Source: Verrucomicrobiota bacterium (lineage in GTDB: Bacteria > Auribacterota > JABMQX01 > JAFGEW01). Taken from it: a DNA stretch of 41,858 nucleotides. A program made the translations under genes and the position numbers. The DNA lies in assembly GCA_016931415.1 (NCBI GenBank), contig JAFGEW010000034.1:1-41858 (forward strand). Reading direction: 5' to 3'. The notes under the pieces were generated by a model. The model was not told the origin of the DNA, ran no database searches, and saw only the letters and a list, made by a program, of their open reading frames with translations. Positions 33,806-41,730 of the stretch are shown in pieces (the stretch's first letter is position 1; each line of letters opens with the position of its first letter).

Positions 33806-34549
33806 GTGAGCGAGCGGAAGCTCTACAAGACTCTTCAGATTGCGTTCACCGCAGCCACGCTGACATGCGTGGTTATCGCCGGCATGCTGTACGCCAACGG
33901 CACGACGGTGTTCAAGAAGAGGCACGCAGCGTGGGGCCTCCTGCGCAGCCAGGACTATGCCGCTGCCGTGAAAGCCCTCGAGGACTGCGTGGGAAGGCGC
34001 CCCAGGTCGTCCAGCTGTTGGGAGGGTCTGGCGATCGCGCGTTTCCACGCGGGCGACTTCAAGGGCGCGGCAGAGGCGCTCCGGACATGCTGGGCGCTCA
34101 GGCACGAAGCGGATATGCCTGGCACGGCCTCACATCTCGTCTATCTCCGCGCGCTGGAGCACGACGAGATCCCGGGTAGTGCGCTCCCGGGTCTTTTTAC
34201 CATCCACTCTCCCGGCGAACCACCGAAGGAGTATCGCGATGCCGGACGGAATCTCAGGCCGGGCAAGTACGCCGAGGCGGCGGCCAGCTTCGAGGCATGC
34301 CTCGGCCGGATGCCCGGGACGCCGGGCGAGGCCGACGCCCTCTGGGGCTTGGCCGTCGCGCGCTTCTTCATGGACGATTACACCGGCGCCCTTGAGGCCA
34401 TCGAGCGGATCCGCGTTGGATCCGACAAGGCGCCGAGTAAGGAGTTTGAGGCCGTGGTTGCCTACATCAGCGCGAGGGCCGAGGGGCGCTCACCTTCGGA
34501 GCCGATGCCACCGGTGCTGCGGCACCATGTTCCTCGGGGAAGAAAGTGA
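33806..34549 (+). CDS. Module A: membrane-anchored TPR protein
   Basis: The 247-aa protein has a short N-terminal leader (SERKLYKTLQ), one transmembrane helix (about 10-32) and two TPR blocks. The first is AAWGLLRSQDYAAAVKALED; the second is KYAEAAASFEACLGRMP then ADALWGLAVARFFMDDYTGA. It is clearly homologous to module B (EACxGRMPGxPG, DALWGxAxARF, RIR). GTG 33806 is fixed by the identical 75-nt leader of all three modules and GGGAGA upstream. It is followed after 3 nt by the second gene. The TPR part should face away from the membrane and bind proteins; function is unknown. Confidence 0.8.
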   Translation: MSERKLYKTLQIAFTAATLTCVVIAGMLYANGTTVFKKRHAAWGLLRSQDYAAAVKALEDCVGRRPRSSSCWEGLAIARFHAGDFKGAAEALRTCWALRHEADMPGTASHLVYLRALEHDEIPGSALPGLFTIHSPGEPPKEYRDAGRNLRPGKYAEAAASFEACLGRMPGTPGEADALWGLAVARFFMDDYTGALEAIERIRVGSDKAPSKEFEAVVAYISARAEGRSPSEPMPPVLRHHVPRGRK

Positions 34550-34552
34550 ACG

Positions 34553-34897
34553 ATGGCGGCACGTATCTTCAACACCACGCGCGTACGACTTCTCGTTCTC
34601 GGGCTGTGGACACTGCTCGTCGTGGCGGTCGGTGCGTATCATCATCTGCGGTTCGAGGTAGTCCGGCGCGCGTGGTGGCATGAAGGCTCTTTCCCGTTCT
34701 ACCCTGCATGGCTGCTGTTCCTCGACGTCCTGCTGATCGCGGCGGGATTCGGGCTGCTGTCGATCGGCGCCATTACCGGGCGGACGCGCAGCCAGCGGTT
34801 CTGGTACACCTCCTGGGTCGGATTCATGTGTTTTGCAGCGGCGGGCAACGTCGTATTCGATGCGTGGCGGCAGCTTCTCTACACGATACTCAACTGA
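34553..34897 (+). CDS. Module A: small membrane protein, family 2
   Basis: The 114-aa protein has three predicted transmembrane helices. Features shared with modules B and C are LGLWTLLVV in the first helix, an Arg soon after it, then AGFGLLS, a GRT turn, and W..YVG-like and FDA residues near the end. No known domain is recognised. It lies between the TPR gene and the family 3 gene and is almost certainly co-expressed with both. Confidence 0.78.
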   Translation: MAARIFNTTRVRLLVLGLWTLLVVAVGAYHHLRFEVVRRAWWHEGSFPFYPAWLLFLDVLLIAAGFGLLSIGAITGRTRSQRFWYTSWVGFMCFAAAGNVVFDAWRQLLYTILN

Positions 34898-34909
34898 AGG
34901 ATGCGGGCG

Positions 34910-35287
34910 ATGGCGGAGACAGCGCAGACACGACGGGTCCTCGGGATGCGCGTCCGGCCCAGGTGGCCCCTCGGCTGGCCGCTCTTTCTCACCACATTGC
35001 CGTCGTACCTGGGCTTCGCGATGTGCGGCGTCGGGTTCCGGAAGGCGTCGCTGGGGCAGGGTGTCGTGCACGATACCTTCATGCTCATGGCTGGCCCGCC
35101 CGTTGTGTGGCTCATCGCTGCCCTCTGGCTGGGTCTAGATCTCTGGATCCTCTACCGCGTGCGGCGAGCCTGGTGGACCGACGGCGAGCCGGCACGTCCG
35201 CTGAAGCTGTTCTTCGTGTGGCAAGTGACCAAGATCGCCTTCTGCCTGGTCTACCCGGCGCTGGTGTACGCGTACTTCCGTCCCTGA
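34910..35287 (+). CDS. Module A: small membrane protein, family 3
   Basis: The 125-aa protein has about three or four hydrophobic helices. The family 3 pattern is a WPL....P.Y opening (GWPLFLTTLPSYLG), VVWLIAALWLGLDLW in the middle, then EPARPLKLFFVWQVTKIAF. The EPARP and WQ.TK.AF blocks are the most conserved parts across the three modules. ATG 34910 has GAAGG 9 nt upstream; ATG 34901 is the alternative. No known function. Confidence 0.78.
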   Translation: MAETAQTRRVLGMRVRPRWPLGWPLFLTTLPSYLGFAMCGVGFRKASLGQGVVHDTFMLMAGPPVVWLIAALWLGLDLWILYRVRRAWWTDGEPARPLKLFFVWQVTKIAFCLVYPALVYAYFRP

Positions 35288-35289
35288 AA

Positions 35290-35364
35290 CCTTGACTCCT
35301 GGAGGCTCCCGGGCGACATGGGAGTGGAGAGACGAACATGTCGGCGCGGCTGGGAGATGCGCCC
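35290..35364 (+). promoter_or_regulatory. Leader of module B with conserved CCTTGAC-N18-GACAT
   Basis: CCTTGAC (35290-35296), 18 nt, GACAT (35315-35319), then GGCGCGGCTGGGAGA and GTG exactly 75 nt after the first base. The leader begins 3 nt after the last gene of module A. Confidence 0.7.
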
Positions 35365-36153
35365 GTGAACGAGCAGAAGCTGTACAGAATCCTGCAGGTC
35401 GTCTTCGGCGTCATTCTCGCCGGGTTGCTGATCCCGGCGCTGATCATCTTCGCCAACGGCAACCGCCTCCACCGCAAGTACTGGCGTGCGCTTGACGACC
35501 TCCAGCATGAGCGCTACCCGGAGGCAGTTGCGGGTCTCAGTCTGTGCGCCGAAGCAAGGCCGCATGACGCGGACGGCTGGTGGAGTCTGTCAATAGCTCG
35601 CTTCTATGTCGATGACGCTCAAGGCGCCCAAGCCGCCTTCGAGCGCTGCCTTGAGACTCGCGATTCGCTGCTGCCGGACAACGAGATCATCTGGCGCGAC
35701 TACTTCAGGGCATGTGCCGAGGGCGCCCTGCCTGTAGGGATGCTCCCGAGTTGGGTGTACCACCACCGTTGGAGGCGCATCCCAGACGCGTTCAACTCGG
35801 CCCTTCGCATCATGCGCACGGCGAGGGACGGTGGTGACGCCCATCGGGAGGCGGCTGAGGCGTTTGAGGCGTGCGTGGGGAGAATGCCCGGGAGGCCCGG
35901 CGACGTCGATGCGCTGTGGGGAGTGGCGATTGCGCGATTCCATGCCGGTGACTTCGAGGCGTCGCTCGAGGCCTTGGGCAGGATCCGCAACAACTGGGGC
36001 AAAGAGCCAGGCGAGCAGTTCGAAGCCGTTGTCGAGTATGTGAGGTCGTGCGTGCCCGATGAGCCGCGGCCGCTCGGCATGCCCCTCGTGCTGAGAGTGG
36101 GAGCGCCGTACGACGAACAGCAGCGCCAGAAAGCGGCAGCGGGGGAGCAATGA
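35365..36153 (+). CDS. Module B: membrane-anchored TPR protein
   Basis: The 262-aa protein has the same plan as module A: NEQKLYRILQ leader, one transmembrane helix (about 10-30), a TPR block (RYPEAVAGLSLCAEARPHDA and DAQGAQAAFERCLE), and a second block EAFEACVGRMPGRPG with DALWGVAIARFHAGDFEAS. The middle segment differs most from module A. GTG 35365 is set by the conserved leader. The last bases (ATGA) overlap the start of the next gene, so the two are translated together. Function unknown. Confidence 0.8.
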   Translation: MNEQKLYRILQVVFGVILAGLLIPALIIFANGNRLHRKYWRALDDLQHERYPEAVAGLSLCAEARPHDADGWWSLSIARFYVDDAQGAQAAFERCLETRDSLLPDNEIIWRDYFRACAEGALPVGMLPSWVYHHRWRRIPDAFNSALRIMRTARDGGDAHREAAEAFEACVGRMPGRPGDVDALWGVAIARFHAGDFEASLEALGRIRNNWGKEPGEQFEAVVEYVRSCVPDEPRPLGMPLVLRVGAPYDEQQRQKAAAGEQ

Positions 36154-36521
36154 TGGCCGGCGACGGGCTCAGAGCTAAGGACGAGATCGTCGTCCGGATG
36201 AAGATGGGGCCGACCATCCTTGGGCTGTGGACGATACTCGTCGTCGTCCTAGGGCTCTTCCATCACTGGCGCTTCGAACACTGGATGCGGTTGGAGTCCC
36301 CCAGGAACCTTCTCGTTCTCCCGTTCTGGCTTCTTGCCATGGACGCCGTGGTCATCGCCGGGGGATTTGGACTGCTCAGGATCAGGCCGGTAGGCGGTCG
36401 AACGCCCACCTGGCGGTACTGGGCGACGATCTACGTCGGCCTGATTGCCGTTGCCGCGATGGCGCTGCTGTTCTGGGACGCGCTGCGGTACATGTTCGTC
36501 GGTTCCTCCTACACAATGTGA
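36150..36521 (+). CDS. Module B: small membrane protein, family 2
   Basis: The 123-aa membrane protein has three helices and the family 2 features: LGLWTILVVVLG, HHWRFE, AGGFGLLR, a GGRTP turn, Y.GLIAVAA and a FWDALRY end. Compared with module A it has a longer N terminus (about 18 residues), so ATG 36153 or a start near 36198 is also possible. GGGGGAG lies just before the start. It overlaps the TPR gene stop by 4 bp. Confidence 0.78.
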   Translation: MMAGDGLRAKDEIVVRMKMGPTILGLWTILVVVLGLFHHWRFEHWMRLESPRNLLVLPFWLLAMDAVVIAGGFGLLRIRPVGGRTPTWRYWATIYVGLIAVAAMALLFWDALRYMFVGSSYTM

Positions 36522-36529
36522 GGCGGGTG

Positions 36530-36952
36530 ATGAAGCCAAACACAATCCTGGGGAAGGAACTCTGGCCGCGAGGCGTTATCCCCTGGAAGCGTCTCGCCTG
36601 GCCGCTCGTCATGTTGGCGGTGCCCGCCTACTACGGTCTCTTCCACTACGTCCGGCTGCTGAGCGGTGGCTTCCGGTACTCCAACTGGTCCCTGCACCCG
36701 GTCTGCCTCTTCCTCAGTCAGCCGCTCACCGTATGGACCGTCGCCGTTGTCTGGCTTGTCATCGATGCGCTGCTGTTCTTCTGGGCGTCCCGTTCGCTGT
36801 GGCGGCGCGAAGAGGCGGCTCGCCCGGCCGGGCTCTTCTTCCTGTGGCAAAGCACCAAGTTCGCTTTCTTCCTGTTCTACTTCTCGATCATGTTCACCCA
36901 TCGCCCCTTCCAACCGTTCTTCGATCTTTGCAGGGCAATCGCTGCGAGCTGA
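36530..36952 (+). CDS. Module B: small membrane protein, family 3
   Basis: The 140-aa membrane protein shares with its paralogues AWPLVMLAVPAYYG, CLFLSQPLTVWTVAVVWLVID, and AARPAGLFFLWQSTKFAFFLF. A Trp/Arg/Glu-rich loop (SLWRREEAARP) precedes the last helix. ATG 36530 has GAGG 6 nt upstream; the longer frame from 36227 runs over family 2 and is a shadow. Function unknown. Confidence 0.78.
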   Translation: MKPNTILGKELWPRGVIPWKRLAWPLVMLAVPAYYGLFHYVRLLSGGFRYSNWSLHPVCLFLSQPLTVWTVAVVWLVIDALLFFWASRSLWRREEAARPAGLFFLWQSTKFAFFLFYFSIMFTHRPFQPFFDLCRAIAAS

Positions 36953-37009
36953 GTCGGCGGCGTGGCACATGCGCCGAGGACTTGATCGCGTTCCTGTCGA
37001 CATGGTCGG

Positions 37010-37084
37010 CCTTGACGGGACAGCAGGTTCGGGCGACATAAGAGTACAGAGACCAACGCGTTGGCGCGGCAGGGAGAAGTGCTC
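37010..37084 (+). promoter_or_regulatory. Leader of module C with conserved CCTTGAC-N18-GACAT
   Basis: CCTTGAC (37010-37016), 18 nt, GACAT (37035-37039), then GGCGCGGCAGGGAGA and GTG exactly 75 nt after the first base. In modules A and B this leader serves a TPR gene; here it is joined directly to a family 2 gene. Confidence 0.7.
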
Positions 37085-37429
37085 GTGAGCCAGTGGGAAA
37101 CCATGAGTATCAGGACGCGCCTGATCATTCTTGGTGCTTGGACGCTACTTGTCGCGCTGTTGGTCTTGTTCCAGTTTCTGCGCTTGCACTACAAGATCGC
37201 GCAGCCACGCTACATGGACCCATGGCTCATCCCGACGTGGATCCCGTTGGCGACATTCGTGCTGGTGGGCGCCGGGTTCGGGCTTGTCTCCGCGAGGTGG
37301 ATGCTGGGGCGAACGCCTCTCGGACGCTGCTGGACCACCCTCTACGTTGGGATCGTCTCCCTGGCCGCGGTGTTCGCACTGGCATTCGATATGGCGCTGC
37401 ACGTGAGCTTGAGGGCGTCGCCGTGGTAA
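37085..37429 (+). CDS. Module C: small membrane protein, family 2, fused to the TPR leader
   Basis: The 114-aa membrane protein matches family 2: LGAWTLLVALLV, VGAGFGLVS, LGRTPLGRCW, TLYVG and AFDMAL. Its first codons (GTG AGC CAG) align with the first codons of the TPR genes in modules A and B, while MSIRTRL from ATG 37103 aligns with the family 2 start. This is what an in-frame deletion of a TPR gene would leave. Translation may start at GTG 37085 or ATG 37103. Confidence 0.78.
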   Translation: MSQWETMSIRTRLIILGAWTLLVALLVLFQFLRLHYKIAQPRYMDPWLIPTWIPLATFVLVGAGFGLVSARWMLGRTPLGRCWTTLYVGIVSLAAVFALAFDMALHVSLRASPW

Positions 37430-37445
37430 GCGCAGGAGGCGGGCC

Positions 37446-37847
37446 ATGAACTTGGGGGACATCTTTCGCGCGCAGCTCTGGCCTCCACGGAAGTACGCGT
37501 GGCCGCTCCTCGTGGTCACCGTGCCCATGTATGTCGTGCTGTTCCTGGTGGCTCATCCGTTGCGGGCGGGCCGGATTGGGCTCAACTGGCATGTTCACGA
37601 GTTCTGCATGTTCCTAAGCCGGACGCCAATTGTGTGGGCCTTGGCAGCTGTGTGGTTCGCCATGGACGTTGGCCTCGTCGTATGGATGGATCGAGCCCTG
37701 AACCGCGACGGTGAGCCGGCTCGGCCGGCCAGGTCGTTCCTTATGTGGCAGTTCACGAAGCTCGCCTTCCTCTTTCTGTTCTTCTCCGTCCTGATCGCGC
37801 ATGGGCCGCTCGACCACACGATCCTCGAGCACCCGACCTTCGAGTGA
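37446..37847 (+). CDS. Module C: small membrane protein, family 3
   Basis: The 133-aa membrane protein carries the family 3 blocks YAWPLLVVTVPMY, FLSRTPIVWALAAVWFAMD and EPARPARSFLMWQFTKLAFLF. AGGAGG lies 6 nt before the ATG. A few His residues (NWHVHEF; an ending with DHTILEH) are visible but are not conserved across the modules. It is the last gene of the tandem array. Confidence 0.78.
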   Translation: MNLGDIFRAQLWPPRKYAWPLLVVTVPMYVVLFLVAHPLRAGRIGLNWHVHEFCMFLSRTPIVWALAAVWFAMDVGLVVWMDRALNRDGEPARPARSFLMWQFTKLAFLFLFFSVLIAHGPLDHTILEHPTFE

Positions 37848-37943
37848 CGCTTGCCCCTGGCGCATACAGCTAGCGGAAGATGGACGATGCCCGGAGGTGG
37901 TCTGTCTGCTATGCTGCCAGGACGTGAGGAGGCGTGACCTGTT

Positions 37944-38609
37944 GTGATCGGCTATCTTGTCGCAGGCATCGTGGTGTCGTACCTGGTGGGGTCGGTGCCG
38001 TTTGCGTACGTGTTCGGGAAGCTGGTCCGGGGCGTTGACGTACGGCGCGTGGGCAGCGGCAACGTAGGCGGCACGAACCTGATGCGGTCAGCGGGCAAGG
38101 CCTGGGGCGCACTGGTGATCGCGCTCGATCTGGGCAAGGGGGCGTGTGCGGCGGGCCTGGTCGCCTGGCTGTTCTATCGCGACGGGATGCCGGTGAGCTA
38201 CGAGGTCTTTGGGGTCATCTGCGGCGCGATGGCGGTGGTTGGTCATAATTGGCCCGTCTGGCTGCGGTTCCACGGCGGCAAGGGGGTGGCGGCGAGCGTG
38301 GGCGTGTTCTTTGCGCTCACGCCGCTGGCGGCGGCGTGCGCATTGGGCGTGTGGTTCGTCGTGCTGGCGTTGACGCGCATCGTGTCGATCTCGTCGATGA
38401 TCGCGTCGCTGTCACTGACGGGATGGAACGTCCTGTTCGAGTCGCCACGGGCGTACACGATCGCCGGGCTGGTGCTCGCGCTGCTCATCGTGGTGATGCA
38501 TAGGGCCAACATCCGGCGTCTGCTCACGGGCACGGAGCTCAAGCCGTTCGGGCCCGTTGGGCCGAGCAGGAAGGAACCTGCCACGGAGGACACGGCGAGC
38601 ACGGAGTAG
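37944..38609 (+). CDS. plsY: Glycerol-3-phosphate acyltransferase PlsY
   Basis: PlsY transfers acyl groups from acyl-phosphate to glycerol-3-phosphate in the membrane, the first step of phospholipid synthesis. The three motifs are visible: VGSGNVGGTN (36-45), GHNWPVWLRFHGGKGVA (100-116) and a weaker C-terminal one (VVMHRANIRRLLTGTE). Five to seven hydrophobic helices and 221 aa fit the family. GTG 37944 has GGAGG 11 nt upstream. The tail after GTELKPFG is variable. Confidence 0.95.
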   Translation: MIGYLVAGIVVSYLVGSVPFAYVFGKLVRGVDVRRVGSGNVGGTNLMRSAGKAWGALVIALDLGKGACAAGLVAWLFYRDGMPVSYEVFGVICGAMAVVGHNWPVWLRFHGGKGVAASVGVFFALTPLAAACALGVWFVVLALTRIVSISSMIASLSLTGWNVLFESPRAYTIAGLVLALLIVVMHRANIRRLLTGTELKPFGPVGPSRKEPATEDTASTE

Positions 38610-38623
38610 TCCGGGGTTTTCGC

Positions 38624-38652
38624 TTGTGTCGAGAGACCTCGTCGGATATAAT
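38624..38652 (+). promoter_or_regulatory. Sigma-70-type promoter for the MerR-family gene
   Basis: TTGTGT (38624-38629), a 17-bp spacer and a perfect TATAAT (38647-38652). The leader to ATG 38702 would be about 40 nt. It lies just after the plsY stop, so the regulator has its own promoter. Confidence 0.6.
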
Positions 38653-38701
38653 GGGGTTTTGATGATGGTGGTGGATGCTTCCTTTTCGGAGAGTGGGCGG
38701 T

Positions 38702-39091
38702 ATGCAGACGCTCAAGACCCCTGACAAGCTGTACTATTCGATCGGCGAGGTCCGTGCGCTCACGGACCTCGAGCCGTATGTGCTGCGCTACTGGGAGTCG
38801 GAGTTCCCGCAGCTCAAGCCGAAGAAGAACAGCGGCGGCCAGCGTGCTTACCAGCGCAAGGACATCGAACTGATCCTGCGCATCAAAGAGCTGCTCTACG
38901 AGCAGGGTTACACGATCAAGGGGGCGCGCGCCCTGTTGCGCGGCGAGCGTCGTGGCAAGGGAGATGCATCGGGCAATGGCGGCGGGCGCACTGACGACAC
39001 GCGCGCGTTCCTCAAGAAGCTGCACACGGAGCTCGTGTCGCTGCAGAAGATGATCGCGGGCCACAAGCCCGAGGACCTGTTCGCCGAGTAG
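38702..39091 (+). CDS. MerR-family transcriptional regulator
   Basis: The 129-aa protein has an N-terminal MerR winged helix-turn-helix: YYSIGEVRALTDLEPYVLRYWE, then FPQLKPKKNSGGQRAYQRKDIELI and LYEQGYTIKGARALL. The short C-terminal part is a probable dimerisation coiled coil (RAFLKKLHTELVSLQKMI) without Cys or ligand-binding domain, so no metal or drug sensing is suggested. Such short MerR proteins are common housekeeping-linked regulators in several phyla. ATG 38702 is chosen; GGAGAG and GGGCGG lie upstream. The next gene starts 8 bp after its stop. Confidence 0.9.
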   Translation: MQTLKTPDKLYYSIGEVRALTDLEPYVLRYWESEFPQLKPKKNSGGQRAYQRKDIELILRIKELLYEQGYTIKGARALLRGERRGKGDASGNGGGRTDDTRAFLKKLHTELVSLQKMIAGHKPEDLFAE

Positions 39092-39098
39092 CCCGCGC

Positions 39099-41696
39099 AT
39101 GCATCAGACCCAGAAGTACCTGCTCATCGGCCCGATCGCGCTGTTCATCGCGTTCGGCGTGGCCGTCTACGTCAAGCGCCAAGCGTCGCGGCCGCGCAAC
39201 CCGGAGGCGCAGCTCCTCTTCGCCAAGCGGCTCGAAATGCGGCTTGGTGCCGATGCAACGGCCACCCAGGCCGAGTGGCAGTCGTGCCTCGATGCCTATG
39301 AGCGCATCTTCAAGGTCTGGCCCAAGAGCAAGGAGGTCCCCGAGGCCTACGCGTCCATCGGGCGCGTCTACAAGCAGCGGCTCAAGGATCCCGAGCAGGC
39401 GTTTGCTTGGTTCACGCGCGTCACGGAGGAATTCCCGGACTCGGAGGTGGCCGAGGGCGTGCGGGACGAACGGCGAGCGCTCGCCTACCACTACGCCGAG
39501 AGCGACGCGACGCTGCCCGAGTTTGCCGCCGCGCTCAGCGACTACGTCAACCACAATCCCGAGGCGTTCGATCTGGACAAGGTGCTGCGCGACCGTGGCA
39601 TAGCCTACCTCAAGCTTGGGCTGAGCGACGAGGCGATCGCCGATTTCGAGCGCATCATCGCCGAGTTCCCCAAGGGAAGCTGGGCCGACGACGCGGTGTT
39701 CTACATCGGCAAGGCGCACAACGAGCGCGGCGACGACGACAAGGCGCTCGAGCAATTCGACAGGCTCATCAAAGATTACCCGTCGAGCAACCAGATTGGC
39801 GTGGCGCGCCAGCGCGTGAGCCAGATCTGGGAGCGGCGCCTCGACGCGCGCCTCGACGAGTTTTTCAGGGTCCGCTACGGCGTCGAACGGGCGACGATGT
39901 TCTTCAACCCGCCGCGGCCCCTCTACGACGTCGATTCGAAGCAGGACGCCGAGCGCGTCGACGCGGCGCTCGCGCAGGCGCTTGATCTCGACTCGGCCGA
40001 GCTCAGCGTTGAGATCACCGGGACGACGCTGACGGTCACGGGGTCGCTCGTGATCAGGAACCCGTCTGCCGTCGAGGAGGCGGACCGTGCGGAAGACGGC
40101 GGCGAGGACGCGGCCGGAGATGAGAAGAAGAGCGACGATGAGCAGAAGGCGCCGACGGAAGCGAAAACGCTTTGGCTCCTGCTCAACGCAGGGATGGCGA
40201 TCGAGAGCCTGACGCAGGGCGAGACGGCGCTCGAGTTCAAGCGGGACAGGAATCTCGTCGAGGTGACACTGGCTGAGCCGATCGCCGTCGACGGACAGGC
40301 GACGCTTGCCTTCAGGGTCACCAACGGCGGCGAGGATGCCCCGGGGATCGTCATCGGCGAGAACACCGGTCACGCGTTCGCCGAAGCGTTCTGGTTCCCG
40401 ACGCTGACGCTCGATGACGCGTTTGAGTCCCGCATCAGCATCCGGCGCGAGAGCGAGGACGCGATCTCGAACGGCGCGAACATCCTCGCCCGGCCCCAGG
40501 GCCTTCTCGTCTGCACGTGCGCGCCGCCGGTCCAGGGCCGGTTTCTCGCGTACGGCTCCCGGCAGCGGGAGCAGGTGTCCTGGGGCGATCGGCAGTTGCT
40601 GTTCATGCATAGCGAAGGCACCCCGTCGGCGTCTGTTCAGGCCTTCCTCGACGAGGCGGTGAAGGCGGCCGATTACTTGCTCGGCGTGTTCGGCACGTAT
40701 CCGTACGACAAGATCGTTTTTGCGCAGAGCGCGGACGTGAAGGACACGGTGTTCGAGTACGGTGCGGGGTTGATCCTCATCAATGACTCGGTGCCGCTCG
40801 AGTCGATCAAGCCGGAGCAACTGTGCAACGTGCTCGTGCAGCAATGGTACGGCGCGCTCGTGCGGCCGATCAGCCGCGAGATGCTCTGGTACACGGCGGG
40901 CACGGCGAGCTACTACGAGACGCTCTACCTCGCACACCGCTACGGCAACGAGGCGATGGCCGCGCACTGGGCCGAGCTGCGGGCGCTCTACGACGAGCTG
41001 TTCGCGCACCTCGACCAGCGCGCGATGGCGTTCCGCCAGCGCGAGGAGAGCACGCGCATCTTCGACGCACTCGTCTACACCAAGGGCGCGTGGTTCCTGC
41101 GCGCGTTGCGCTGGGACATTGGAGCCGATGACGGCGCTCGCGGCGACGCGGCATTCGTCGAGGCCCAACGCGCGTTTTTTGCCAAGCAGTCTTTCAAGCC
41201 CGTGACGTTTCGCGACCTACGCGTCGAGTTCGACGAGGCCGCAGGCGACGAGTACGAGACGATGTTCGGCGCTTGGCTTCTCGGGGCAAGTGCGCCGTCA
41301 TTCACCGTCGAGGAGTGGACCAGCAGCCCCGTGTCCGAGGGGCCCATGCCTGACGCGGTGCCTCCCGAGGGGACGTCGGCGGACGAGACGCCGGGCGAGG
41401 AGTACGACGTCTTGTTCAAGCTCGCGCAGGCGACGACGCCCAAGTTTGCCCTCGCGGTCGAGGTGGCGTTCGAGGCCGGCGAGCAACGCGTCGTGCGCGT
41501 GGCGCGCATCACGAAGACCACCGAAGGCGAAGGCAAGGACGCGAAGGACGTCTGGTACGAGGCGTTCACGTTCGCCCTGCCGTTCGATCCCGAACGCATC
41601 GTGCTCGATCCGAACGAGCACCTCCTGTTCTCACCGAACGCTCAGCGCGTCTGGGACCGCTCCCAGCCCGACGAGAACCCCGCCGTCACGCCGTGA
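39099..41696 (+). CDS. TPR protein fused to a degenerate M1-aminopeptidase-like domain
   Basis: The 865-aa protein has an N-terminal transmembrane helix (about 7-24) and a TPR/BamD-like region (about 60-250: YASIGRVYKQRLKDPEQAFAW, FERIIAEFPKGSWADDAVFY, FDRLIKDYPSSNQ). An Asp/Glu/Lys linker (about 325-355) leads to an M1-peptidase-like region. The segment GTYPYDKIVFAQS and the following VFEYGAGLILIN match M1 architecture. The zinc motif HExxHxWxG is replaced by NVLVQQWYG (577-585), and the later Glu is Ala600 (LWYTAGTASYYE). It is therefore very probably not a peptidase. It follows the MerR gene by 8 bp. Confidence 0.8.
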   Translation: MHQTQKYLLIGPIALFIAFGVAVYVKRQASRPRNPEAQLLFAKRLEMRLGADATATQAEWQSCLDAYERIFKVWPKSKEVPEAYASIGRVYKQRLKDPEQAFAWFTRVTEEFPDSEVAEGVRDERRALAYHYAESDATLPEFAAALSDYVNHNPEAFDLDKVLRDRGIAYLKLGLSDEAIADFERIIAEFPKGSWADDAVFYIGKAHNERGDDDKALEQFDRLIKDYPSSNQIGVARQRVSQIWERRLDARLDEFFRVRYGVERATMFFNPPRPLYDVDSKQDAERVDAALAQALDLDSAELSVEITGTTLTVTGSLVIRNPSAVEEADRAEDGGEDAAGDEKKSDDEQKAPTEAKTLWLLLNAGMAIESLTQGETALEFKRDRNLVEVTLAEPIAVDGQATLAFRVTNGGEDAPGIVIGENTGHAFAEAFWFPTLTLDDAFESRISIRRESEDAISNGANILARPQGLLVCTCAPPVQGRFLAYGSRQREQVSWGDRQLLFMHSEGTPSASVQAFLDEAVKAADYLLGVFGTYPYDKIVFAQSADVKDTVFEYGAGLILINDSVPLESIKPEQLCNVLVQQWYGALVRPISREMLWYTAGTASYYETLYLAHRYGNEAMAAHWAELRALYDELFAHLDQRAMAFRQREESTRIFDALVYTKGAWFLRALRWDIGADDGARGDAAFVEAQRAFFAKQSFKPVTFRDLRVEFDEAAGDEYETMFGAWLLGASAPSFTVEEWTSSPVSEGPMPDAVPPEGTSADETPGEEYDVLFKLAQATTPKFALAVEVAFEAGEQRVVRVARITKTTEGEGKDAKDVWYEAFTFALPFDPERIVLDPNEHLLFSPNAQRVWDRSQPDENPAVTP

Positions 41697-41730
41697 GGCG
41701 CAGCACACCCGACGGGGCGCCGATTCTCAG

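Noticed and set aside
33806-37847. Tandem modules as toxin-antitoxin or known transporter genes
   Set aside because: No nucleotide-binding motif, no DNA-binding antitoxin and no toxin signature is visible. The genes are membrane proteins plus a TPR partner.
39012-41168. 718-aa open frame on the minus strand
   Set aside because: It is antisense to the M1-like gene, and its Arg/Val/Leu/Glu-rich composition without motifs is what a GC-rich coding strand produces on its complement.
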